A stretch of DNA of 10,717 nt from Cyanobacteria bacterium Co-bin13. Lineage in GTDB: Bacteria > Cyanobacteriota > Cyanobacteriia > Phormidesmidales > Phormidesmidaceae. The notes beneath the pieces are model-generated. The model worked only from the letters and a program-made list of their open reading frames with translations. It was not told the origin of the DNA and made no database searches. The number at the start of each line of letters is the position of its first letter. The stretch's first letter is position 1. Location of the stretch: assembly GCA_014534385.1 (NCBI GenBank), contig JACVRP010000082.1:1-10717 (forward strand), read 5' to 3'. Of this stretch, positions 1-6,272 are shown one piece after another. The position numbers and the translations under genes were made by a program.

Positions 1-1304
1 GATACGTAGGGCGAAAGGCCTTTGGCTGTTAGGGCAATTTCCAGATTGACCGTGTCATCGCTGGTAACAGCCAGAAGGGCAGCCGCCTTTTGAACATTGA
101 CCGTCTCTAGCACCGAAGGAACGCTGGCATCCCCCACTAGGACTGGCACCTTCATCGCCCGCAGGGCCGGAATAAAGCGGCCATTGGGATCGCGCTCAAT
201 CACCACCACTTCATAGCCGCTGTGGTGTAGCTGGCTGGCAATGCGATAGCCGATACCGCCCAGGCCGCAGACAATGTAGTGATGGTGGTGGGGCAGCCGG
301 GCCACGCTCCACAGCTCTTGAAAATGAGCCCCCAGCACCAAATCGTTGAGCAGGGCATAGCAAATGCCGATGACCCCTGCCCCCACCAGCATCATGACCG
401 CCGTAAATACTTTGACCACTGCCGAAGCCTGCTCGGCTACCTGCTCTTGGCCTCCAGCGCCCGTGATCATGCCGACCGCAAAGTAAAAGGCATCGACAAC
501 CGAGGTATCCAGGTTGGTGCGGGTATAGGTCAGGGTGGCCCCAGCAATGGTCATCAACAACACCAGCAGCACCAGCAGCGTCGCCCGGCTGCGCTGGCGC
601 AGCTGATTGAGGGCTATCAGTAAGCGCCGCCAGAGGTAGGGAACGGGCCGGGAGCGGGGCTTTTGCGATTGGGGCCGAGTAGCAACAATCAGTCGATCCC
701 CGGTGTGCAAAACCTCTCCTGTAAGCACGGCCGAGATCAAATCGATCTCGGCGCTGCTGGAGTGGTAGTAAATCAGCATCCGGCTCCGATCCTCCCAGAG
801 GCTCTTGAGCAGGCGGCCGTTCCAGGGGTGATCGGCATCAATATAATCTTCGTGCATGGCCCAGGTCGTGCCAAACAGCTCTATCTGGCCGATGGCTCGA
901 TTGCCCAGAGCAGCAAAGGCAAAGAGTGGCCCGGCCAGAGCCGCTACGCTCATGCTGACGTGCTGGGGCAGCGTCTGGTCGAGACGTTCTCCCAAACTGG
1001 CGTTGAACAGGCGGTTAATGATGCGAATTTTAGGGTTGAGCAGCCGGGCCTGGGTGAGAATGGCCAGGTTCAGCGCATCGTCCGAACTCGCTAGCAGCAG
1101 GGTGTGGGCCTGCTCAATGCCAGCGGCTTTGAGGGTGGTTTGCGATCGCAAATTCCCCACCACGATAGCGCTATCGCCAGCGTCTAGAGGTTTATCGCTA
1201 ATCCCAACCACCTGGGCACCCTGCTGCCGCAGCAGCATGAAGATCCGGTAGCCAGCCCGGCCCAGACCACAAACAATTACTTGGGGAATGTAAGGCAAGG
1301 ACAC
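1..1304 (-). CDS. RCK/TrkA-type potassium channel-like protein, C-terminus off the window
   Basis: My translation of the minus strand gives 434 residues from a GTG at 1304 and runs off at position 1. An in-frame TGA lies 6 nt before that GTG, so the start cannot be further upstream. Domain order: a first Rossmann/RCK domain with GLGRAG at residues 13-18 and D37 ending beta-2; a C-terminal RCK-like part to about 210; a basic linker; a hydrophobic helix at about 242-260; a re-entrant pore-like stretch at 268-287; a second helix at about 295-319; then a second Rossmann domain with GLGGIG (347-352), E370 and GDAS (391-394), cut by the window edge. This RCK-2TM-RCK order matches cyanobacterial NAD-binding potassium-channel proteins, which would gate monovalent cation flux across the plasma membrane in response to nucleotide or ligand. 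The usual TVGYGD-type filter is absent; GMITGAGG (278-285) stands in its place, so ion selectivity is uncertain. Family assignment is firm; the transported ion is inferred. Confidence 0.85.
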   Translation of the reverse strand, partial: MSLPYIPQVIVCGLGRAGYRIFMLLRQQGAQVVGISDKPLDAGDSAIVVGNLRSQTTLKAAGIEQAHTLLLASSDDALNLAILTQARLLNPKIRIINRLFNASLGERLDQTLPQHVSMSVAALAGPLFAFAALGNRAIGQIELFGTTWAMHEDYIDADHPWNGRLLKSLWEDRSRMLIYYHSSSAEIDLISAVLTGEVLHTGDRLIVATRPQSQKPRSRPVPYLWRRLLIALNQLRQRSRATLLVLLVLLMTIAGATLTYTRTNLDTSVVDAFYFAVGMITGAGGQEQVAEQASAVVKVFTAVMMLVGAGVIGICYALLNDLVLGAHFQELWSVARLPHHHHYIVCGLGGIGYRIASQLHHSGYEVVVIERDPNGRFIPALRAMKVPVLVGDASVPSVLETVNVQKAAALLAVTSDDTVNLEIALTAKGLSPYV

Positions 1305-1467
1305 GCGAGTTCAGGCCCCAGTCAAGACTTCAGCTTCTTGGCAATCTGCCTGAAACAGCTGAGCCCTACAAAGTTGCTCCAGGCTACTGCCGACAGATTT
1401 TAGAATCTTCTAATGGTTTCGGCAAAGGCAGAGAAAGGACTGTAGCCCAGGGTACGGTGTCACAAAA

Positions 1468-1507
1468 TTTAGGGTTGATTAAAGATGACGTCTGGCCTCA
1501 CCCTAAA
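1468..1507. promoter_or_regulatory. Spaced inverted repeat TTTAGGGT / ACCCTAAA upstream of the coiled-coil gene
   Basis: TTTAGGGT (1468-1475) is an exact reverse complement of ACCCTAAA (1500-1507), with 24 nt between. Two further pairs follow outward after one mismatch. The arms lie about 100-140 nt before the ATG at 1609, where an operator could sit. It could be a two-site operator, an RNA stem in the leader, or chance. Confidence 0.25.
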
Positions 1508-1597
1508 ATTCAGGAAAGTATCACAGCTTGCTAAGCCTGTTAGCCGCCTGCGCCACTGGGTACGCTGAGGGCATCGGATTGATGCCGCTGCTCTCAC

Positions 1598-1601
1598 GGA
1601 G
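1598..1601 (+). promoter_or_regulatory. Ribosome binding site deciding the 1609 start
   Basis: GGAG lies 7 nt before the ATG at 1609. The in-frame alternatives upstream, TTG at 1528 and ATG at 1582, have no comparable sequence at the right distance, so this favours 1609. Confidence 0.5.
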
Positions 1602-1608
1602 ACCCACT

Positions 1609-1962
1609 ATGTACCCCCGCCGCGCCCAGCGCAAAATTCTTCCTAAAATCAGCACCCTACCCCGCCAGCGGACCGAAGCTGCTCATTACCTGGACCTATA
1701 CAAACTGACCGTGGAAAAAAAGCGCCTGCAGCAGGAACTGCAGAGCCTAGAGGAACGGCAGCAGCAAATCAAGCAGCGCCTAGAAGAGCTAGACGTCCAC
1801 ACTATCGCTCTAGACGAGGGAGCACAGCAGCTTCGAGACGTGGGCACTGGCCAAGCCTCGGCCCCAACCAGCAACGTGTACCTGCCTAGCAATCGATCGG
1901 TCAGCACGGCCAGCACGACTAGCGCACCCGACGACTTCAACCTGCTTTTCCTGGAGTATTAG
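1609..1962 (+). CDS. Small coiled-coil protein resembling gas vesicle protein GvpV
   Basis: A 117-residue protein from the ATG at 1609. It has a basic N-terminus with the motif KISTLPRQRTEAAHYLDLYK (about residues 11-30). A heptad-like coiled coil rich in Glu, Gln and Leu follows at about 33-62, then a Ser/Thr-rich tail with no recognisable fold ending DDFNLLFLEY. The first half resembles, from memory, the GvpV proteins of cyanobacterial gas-vesicle clusters and similar stand-alone proteins. No other gvp gene is in the window, so a gas-vesicle role is only a suggestion; it could be a cytoplasmic scaffold or adaptor of unknown function. It ends 23 nt before the convergent stop of the kinase gene. 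Starting at TTG 1528 would add 27 residues that look unlike the family. That the gene is real is well supported by the coiled coil and codon pattern; the name is not. Confidence 0.6.
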   Translation: MYPRRAQRKILPKISTLPRQRTEAAHYLDLYKLTVEKKRLQQELQSLEERQQQIKQRLEELDVHTIALDEGAQQLRDVGTGQASAPTSNVYLPSNRSVSTASTTSAPDDFNLLFLEY

Positions 1963-1985
1963 CGCCTAGCGTATTGCTGAGAGCA

Positions 1986-3866
1986 TTACGGATTGGGCAG
2001 CGGCTGCCAGATTTGCAGGGTTTCATCAGCGCCGCTGCTAATCAGGGTTTGACCGTCAGCCGTGAAGGCGGCCGATCGCACTCCCCAACTGTGTTTAAGA
2101 ATGGCGGATCGGGTTCTAGCCTGCATATCCCAGACATTGAGAGTGCCGTCGGCGCTGCCGGTTGCCAGCCAGCGACCCTCGGGGCTGGGAGCCAGAATCG
2201 TAATTGCATCAGCCTGCTGACTGAGCAGGCGGCCCTGACTAGACTGCTGCGGCTGCCAGATCTGCACCGTTCCCTGACTGTCGCCGCTGTAAATCTTTTT
2301 GCCGCTGATGTCCCAGGCGACAGCAGTGACCCGGGCAGCGGCAGTGGTCAGCGTCTGCAGCAGGCGACCCGTAGGAACGTGCCAGAGGCGCAGGGTCTTG
2401 TCCCAGCTGCCGCTGACGAGCTGCTGGCCGTCGGGGCTCAGGGCCAGGCTGCTGACCCAGTCCTGGTGGTGAATTAGGGTAGTCCGGAGCTCGCCGGAGG
2501 GCACGTCCCAAACCTGAATTTGGCCTTCGCCGCCAGCGGTAATCAGGGTTTGGCCATCGGGGGATAGGGCCAGGGTGGCGGTGCCCCAGCCCGGAAACTG
2601 CTGCTGCCAATCAAGCTGGTAGGTGGCCAAATCCCAGGCTTTTAAGACACCGTCTTGGCTGGCGCTGTATAGGGTGTAGCCATCGGGGCTGAAGCTGACG
2701 CCTGTGACGGCATCCTGGTGACCGGCTCCCCAAAAACCCAAGCGTTTAGCAAAGGTGCGAATTAAGCTGCCGTCGGACAAATCCCACAGGCGCACAGACT
2801 GATCGCTGGAGCCAGTTGCGATCGCGCGGCCATTGGGGCTTACCGCCAGCCCATTGACGACCCCGCCCGGCTGAGTAATGGTGCGAACTCGCTGCCAGCC
2901 TGGGGTGACTGGTGCATCTGCCGCCTGCGCTGCCTGCCGAGCCCGGCGAGATCGCTTAAGCCTGCCGACACCGGGCAGTGTTCCTAGCTGGGGCAGCCGG
3001 GTGAGATCGGCCAAGACTGCATCTGCCGAAGCGTAACGCTGACGCAGGCTGCGGGCCAGCATCTGATCCAGCGTGCGAGCCAGCTTCAGGCTAACCGGAG
3101 ACTGAACGTAGGTGCGCCAGATCCAGCGGTCTTCGCTGATGGAGTATAAATCAAAAGGGTGCAGCCCAGTCAGCAGGTAAATGCAGGTCACCCCCAAACT
3201 GTAGAGGTCGCTGGCAAAAGTTGCTTGCCCTAAAGCCTGCTCAGGGGCCACATAGCCAGCGCTACCGATGACAGTTCCTGTTTTTTTAGCCCCACTTGCC
3301 GCATCCACGGCTTTAGAGGCCCCAAAATCTACCAACGCCAAAGGACCGGGCTGAGCGGGTGCAATCAGGTTGGCAGGCTTGATGTCGCGGTGGATAACCT
3401 GGCGACCGTGAATAAACTCCAGCACCGGCAGCACCTCCATCAGCAGGCGGCGCAGGCGCTGCTCATCAAATGCTCCCTGACGGGCCAGCAGATCCTCCAG
3501 GTTCGGCCCTGGAATGTATTCCTGCACTAGAAACTGGCCGCTCTCTAGCTCAAAATAGCCCAGCAGCTGGGGAATTTGAGGATGGCTGCCCAGCTCTCGC
3601 AGCCGCTCTGCTTCGGCGCGAAAGCGCTGGGAGGAGTCGGCGGAGTTGCGATCGCGGCCCCAGTTTTGCTTAATGACGCACCGTTCGGACGAGCCAGTAC
3701 CGGCATTGACCGCCAAGAAGGTCCGGCCAAACCCTCCCTGCCCTAGCAGCTTAAGCGCCAGGTAGCGCTGCCCTAGCCGCAGCGGTTGACCACAGCTCTG
3801 GCAGAAAAAATGCCCATCCGGATTTTGGGGTTGGGGGCAGGCCGGATTTAAGCACAGTGCGGTCAA
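1986..3866 (-). CDS. Serine/threonine protein kinase with N-terminal zinc ribbon and C-terminal WD40 propeller
   Basis: 626 residues. Residues 5-25 form a four-Cys knuckle (C5, C10, C22, C25), as in the cyanobacterial four-Cys kinases; in Synechocystis SpkB a similar motif has been linked to redox control. The Hanks-type kinase domain spans about 35-290 and appears active: glycine loop GQGGFGRT (42-49), K66 in VIK, HRDIKPAN (159-166, D161 catalytic), DFG (180-182) and APE (207-209). A basic linker (about 302-311) leads straight to seven WD40 repeats (about 325-621), one full propeller. No membrane helix is visible, so the protein should be cytosolic, with the propeller docking substrates or partners. 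The start is a TTG at 3866; the only in-frame codons between it and the TAG of ycf34 are non-start codons, and the motif after it matches family N-termini. Spacing of 12 nt to ycf34 and a weak ribosome site suggest cotranscription and translational coupling. The substrate is unknown. Confidence 0.93.
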   Translation of the reverse strand: MTALCLNPACPQPQNPDGHFFCQSCGQPLRLGQRYLALKLLGQGGFGRTFLAVNAGTGSSERCVIKQNWGRDRNSADSSQRFRAEAERLRELGSHPQIPQLLGYFELESGQFLVQEYIPGPNLEDLLARQGAFDEQRLRRLLMEVLPVLEFIHGRQVIHRDIKPANLIAPAQPGPLALVDFGASKAVDAASGAKKTGTVIGSAGYVAPEQALGQATFASDLYSLGVTCIYLLTGLHPFDLYSISEDRWIWRTYVQSPVSLKLARTLDQMLARSLRQRYASADAVLADLTRLPQLGTLPGVGRLKRSRRARQAAQAADAPVTPGWQRVRTITQPGGVVNGLAVSPNGRAIATGSSDQSVRLWDLSDGSLIRTFAKRLGFWGAGHQDAVTGVSFSPDGYTLYSASQDGVLKAWDLATYQLDWQQQFPGWGTATLALSPDGQTLITAGGEGQIQVWDVPSGELRTTLIHHQDWVSSLALSPDGQQLVSGSWDKTLRLWHVPTGRLLQTLTTAAARVTAVAWDISGKKIYSGDSQGTVQIWQPQQSSQGRLLSQQADAITILAPSPEGRWLATGSADGTLNVWDMQARTRSAILKHSWGVRSAAFTADGQTLISSGADETLQIWQPLPNP

Positions 3867-3878
3867 TCCATCGACCCG

Positions 3879-4127
3879 CTAGGTAGGAATAAGTTCACCG
3901 GGGCGCAGCCGAGCCCACTTGCCCGCTTCTTCGCGGAAGCTCTCACAGCCAACCACGTCCCATTCCATCTCAATCAGGTCATCCCGTTGCCGAATATTGA
4001 CATTGATCGTTGGCTCCACGGCTTCAAAACTGGGAGACTCCGTTAAATGGGGCTGCTGATGCTGCCCTTCTACCGCATGGTAAGTCGTGCAGCGATCGAC
4101 GTAGTGGCAATTTACGCAAATGCACAT
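3879..4127 (-). CDS. ycf34: Ycf34 iron-sulfur protein
   Basis: 82 residues from the second of two in-frame ATGs (4127; the other is 4133). The start at 4127 gives the family's usual N-terminus, MCICVNC, and lies 8 nt from a strong GAGGGGG (4136-4142); the first ATG is only 2 nt from it. Cysteines at 2, 4, 7 and 13, plus C61, fit the conserved cysteines known to hold an Fe-S cluster in Ycf34. The segment INVNIR (41-46) and the C-terminal KWARLRPGEL (70-79) are also family hallmarks. Ycf34 occurs in cyanobacteria and some plastids and has been linked to photosynthetic electron transport in Synechocystis. Here it leads a likely two-gene operon with the kinase downstream. The length is typical and nothing is missing. 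Confidence 0.94.
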   Translation of the reverse strand: MCICVNCHYVDRCTTYHAVEGQHQQPHLTESPSFEAVEPTINVNIRQRDDLIEMEWDVVGCESFREEAGKWARLRPGELIPT

Positions 4128-4135
4128 AAGCATTT

Positions 4136-4142
4136 CCCCCTC
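4136..4142 (-). promoter_or_regulatory. Strong ribosome binding site of ycf34
   Basis: Read on the minus strand this is GAGGGGG, 8 nt before the ATG at 4127 and only 2 nt before the ATG at 4133. The spacing selects 4127 as the start. Just upstream, ACGGG (4152-4156) and CCCGT (4163-4167) can form a small 5-bp hairpin in the leader. Confidence 0.6.
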
Positions 4143-4370
4143 GTTTCTTCTACGGGTAAAGCCCCGTTAAGCTAAAAATTAACGCCAAGACTCAGGCGCA
4201 CGGGTTGGCGGCACACTAGTTGGCATCCTTTTTTGATACTCTAGCTCAAGTCTTTAAAGAGCACCCCCGGCAGGCAGCGGATGTTGCAAAATGAAAAGCT
4301 ATGCCTATAGACGTGCCATTCTCCTGATTTAGAGATGCCGGGATCTCTTTTGGCTGCTGTAATAAATCCT

Positions 4371-4385
4371 ATGGGGGGTCATTGA
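4371..4385 (+). promoter_or_regulatory. Four-codon frame overlapping the TTG start of the CCA enzyme
   Basis: ATG GGG GGT CAT TGA reads in a different frame from the following gene, and its TGA (4383-4385) overlaps the TTG start at 4382-4384. The G-run at 4373-4378 would also act as ribosome binding site for the TTG, 3 nt away, which is close. Terminating ribosomes could restart at the TTG. Whether the tiny frame is translated is unknown. Confidence 0.3.
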
Positions 4386-5680
4386 GTCCCACACTTTCTC
4401 GAATCCTAACTACCGTGCCCACTGTACAGTTGGCCCTTTCACCTCAGTCCTGGCCTTTTGACCTGGCCTTTTTACCGGACAGTGCCTACTTGGTCGGTGG
4501 CAGCGTGCGAGATGCTCTCCTAGGGCGTCAGGCAGAGTATCTTGATCTCGATTTTGTCTTACCGGAAAAAGCAATTGAAACGGCTCGAACCATTGCCCAT
4601 CACTATGGGGCGGGGTTTGTCGTGCTCGATAGTGAGCATCAGATTGCCCGAGTTGTTTTTGAAAACGCTACGGTAGACTTCGCTCAGCAGATTGGCAGCA
4701 GCTTAGAAGCTGACCTGTATCGCCGCGACTTTACGATCAATGCGATCGCATATCATCCCCATAGCGAATCGCTGCTCGATCCAGTCAATGGACACCTCGA
4801 CCTGCAAAAGCGCACCCTGCGCATGATCGCCCCGCAAAACCTGGCAGAAGATCCGCTGCGCCTGCTGCGAGCCTATCGGCAGGCCGCTCAGCTAGGCTTT
4901 AGCGTAGACGAGGCGACCCAAGCCACCATTCGCGGCCTGGCTGGCCTGCTCAACCAGGTGGCTGCCGAGCGAGTTCGAGGAGAACTAGACTGCCTCCTCA
5001 GCTTTGCTGGGGGCACTGCTTTACTGCAGATGGCCTGGCAAGACGGCCTGCTAAACACCTGGTTGCCCTACGTCACCCAGGAGCAGCTAACAGCGCTTAA
5101 ACACATTGACCATACTTTTGCCGCCCTACAACACAGCTGGCCTAGCTACGCCGACCGATTAACCGGCTGGGTGCGAGAGCAAACGGTACCAGGGCTGCAC
5201 CGCTCTTGGCTCAAGGCCACCAAGCTCAGTCAGCTGGTGTCGGCCGATCCTGAAACAGCAGAAAGCGAGATGAGCCGGCTGAAGTACAGTCGAGCTGAGC
5301 AGCAGGCGGTTTTGGCTGTGCTTAAGGGCTGGCTATACCTGCAGAGCACAGAGGTGGAGGCGCTCTCTCGCCGCCAGCAGTACATGCTGTTTAAAGCGTC
5401 TGGCTCTAGTTTCTGGGGCATTGCGCTGTTGGGATTAGCGCAAGGGCTGCCCGAACCCGTTGTGGGCTCTCTTATTCAGCGGTACCTAGACCCTAGCGAC
5501 CCAGTTGCGCATCCTCGGCCTCTGTTGAGCGGCCGTGATCTGATGCAGCACTTAAATTTGCGCCCAGGGCCTCAAATCGGAGAACTGCTAGAGGCAATTC
5601 AGATTGTTCAGGCGGAGGGTGAAGTTACCACGCAGGCAGAGGCTCTGCAGTGGGCCAAGGAGCAGCTTCAACGCCAGTAG
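4382..5680 (+). CDS. tRNA CCA-end nucleotidyltransferase (class II)
   Basis: 432 residues. The enzyme adds C and/or A to the 3' end of tRNAs in the cytosol. Class II landmarks are all present: VGGSVRDALLGR (38-49), the metal-binding DLD (D55, D57), RRD (114-116, ribose recognition), GHLDLQKRTLR (137-147), EDPLR (156-160, nucleotide template) and ERVRGE (196-201). The C-terminal body and tail domains are alpha-helical. In cyanobacteria the job is done either by one CCA enzyme or by separate CC-adding and A-adding enzymes. I cannot tell which this is, so I give no symbol. The start is uncertain: TTG at 4382 has a G-rich upstream sequence, while an in-frame GTG at 4415 would remove 11 poorly conserved residues. 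It is transcribed away from ycf34 across 254 nt, which should hold promoters for both. Confidence 0.9.
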   Translation: MSPTLSRILTTVPTVQLALSPQSWPFDLAFLPDSAYLVGGSVRDALLGRQAEYLDLDFVLPEKAIETARTIAHHYGAGFVVLDSEHQIARVVFENATVDFAQQIGSSLEADLYRRDFTINAIAYHPHSESLLDPVNGHLDLQKRTLRMIAPQNLAEDPLRLLRAYRQAAQLGFSVDEATQATIRGLAGLLNQVAAERVRGELDCLLSFAGGTALLQMAWQDGLLNTWLPYVTQEQLTALKHIDHTFAALQHSWPSYADRLTGWVREQTVPGLHRSWLKATKLSQLVSADPETAESEMSRLKYSRAEQQAVLAVLKGWLYLQSTEVEALSRRQQYMLFKASGSSFWGIALLGLAQGLPEPVVGSLIQRYLDPSDPVAHPRPLLSGRDLMQHLNLRPGPQIGELLEAIQIVQAEGEVTTQAEALQWAKEQLQRQ

Positions 5681-5704
5681 CTGTCTTTTTCAGAGGCCGT
5701 TTTT

Positions 5705-5719
5705 CCGCCTAGGAGGCGG
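5705..5719. repeat. Compact GC hairpin after the CCA enzyme gene
   Basis: CCGCCT-AGG-AGGCGG is a perfect 6-bp stem with a 3-nt loop, starting 24 nt after the stop codon. An alternative pairing uses GGCCG (5695-5699) with CGGCC (5717-5721). No T-run follows it on the plus strand, so it is not a classic intrinsic terminator, though it may slow transcription or protect the mRNA end. Confidence 0.35.
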
Positions 5720-5866
5720 CCCCTACAGACACATTAAATCGAATTTAATTACTGTCATTCTTTGCAGCAGTTTTTGTAGGGAGTTAGGCGCTATCTCCCT
5801 TTCACAGCGATTGCAGTCGTGTGTTAAAGTGTACGTCTGGTCATGATGTAAGAAGGTGAGTATCCG

Positions 5867-5949
5867 GATCTCAGACAGCCCAAAATTTTGCTGATCTGCT
5901 GCGAAGGAGCGGCTTTTGCTCATCAGTGATCAGTGTTCTGTCTGAGGTC
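5867..5949 (+). promoter_or_regulatory. Candidate structured leader that covers the ribosome binding site of the small basic protein
   Basis: GATCTCAGACAG (5867-5878) can pair with CTGTCTGAGGTC (5938-5949) over 12 consecutive base pairs, counting one G-U. The downstream arm contains the whole GAGG ribosome binding site (5944-5947) of the ATG at 5954. The 59-nt loop can form further pairs: CTGATC (5891-5896) with GATCAG (5928-5933), or CTGAT with ATCAG (5922-5926). Competing inner and outer stems are what a translational switch, thermosensor or autoregulated leader would show. It matches no riboswitch class I know. Confidence 0.45.
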
Positions 5950-5953
5950 AGTC

Positions 5954-6130
5954 ATGGCAAAGCGCCGCAACCCAAAGAAAGAGAAAGCACTTCGCAACCA
6001 GGCTTATGCCCGTCGTTTTCGTAAGAAACGCTCTGGAAATCAACGTTTCTTTAGACGCAATAACCGCAATGAAGGTGAAGAGCGGGCAACGGATGAGCAA
6101 GATACCGATTATGCAGCAGCAGGCAACTAG
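5954..6130 (+). CDS. Small, highly basic conserved cyanobacterial protein
   Basis: 58 residues from the ATG at 5954, which has GAGG (5944-5947) 6 nt upstream; the in-frame upstream ATG at 5933 has no such site and adds unlike residues. The protein starts MAKRRNPKKEKALRNQAYAR. It has 17 Lys/Arg in the first 38 residues, then an acidic tail (seven Asp/Glu at 40-52). It resembles short unnamed proteins I know from many cyanobacterial genomes. The composition suggests RNA or ribosome binding, but no fold or function is established. It faces the renalase-like gene tail to tail, and the preceding gene ends 273 nt upstream, so it is probably transcribed alone from its own promoter. Its leader may be regulatory (5867-5949). 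Confidence 0.8.
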   Translation: MAKRRNPKKEKALRNQAYARRFRKKRSGNQRFFRRNNRNEGEERATDEQDTDYAAAGN

Positions 6131-6178
6131 CCGCTGCCTTCAATTTCGGCACTGTTCCGGTCGGGCTTTGAATTCAGT

Positions 6179-6194
6179 GCGGGCTTCTGCCCGC
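6179..6194. terminator. GC hairpin between convergent genes, possible terminator
   Basis: GCGGGC-TTCT-GCCCGC is a perfect 6-bp stem with a 4-nt loop, flanked by a further GGGCT (6163-6167) / AGCCC (6196-6200) pair. It lies between the convergent small basic gene and renalase-like gene, where a two-way terminator is expected. No T-run adjoins it in either direction, so the call is weak. A 9-bp direct repeat, TTTGAATTC, occurs at 6167-6175 and 6219-6227. Confidence 0.3.
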
Positions 6195-6272
6195 CAGCCC
6201 TGGCCAGCCTAAAAAGGTTTTGAATTCTCCAAGTTAGTTTGCCTAGAGCCCCCTTCTCTCAAGCGCGCTTTC

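Larger units (their letters stand above)
1305..1608. other. Divergent intergenic region
   Basis: About 300 nt separate the channel-like gene (leftward) from the coiled-coil gene (rightward), so promoters for both probably lie here. I could not pick a convincing -35/-10 pair for either. Two inverted repeats are visible: a short AT-rich one, AGATT-TTAG-AATCT at 1395-1408, and a longer-spaced one at 1468-1507, described separately. A TTG at 1528 opens an in-frame extension of the coiled-coil gene, but the ATG at 1609 is the better start. Confidence 0.6.

Noticed and set aside
279..1251. Plus-strand open frames of 114-143 codons across 279-1251
   Set aside because: They lie antisense to the channel-like gene, whose minus-strand translation shows clear RCK motifs. 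The plus-strand products are low-complexity and match no family.
1528..1608. TTG-initiated N-terminal extension of the coiled-coil protein, which looks a little like a signal or lipoprotein peptide (LSLLAACATG)
   Set aside because: The ATG at 1609 has GGAG at proper spacing and gives the family-like N-terminus. The extension has no ribosome binding site.
1974..2477. Plus-strand frame of 167 codons
   Set aside because: It is the complement of the WD40 repeats of the kinase gene and its product has no recognisable motif.
5811..5850. TTGCAG (5811) as the -35 box for the small basic gene
   Set aside because: No acceptable -10 hexamer occurs 16-18 nt downstream.
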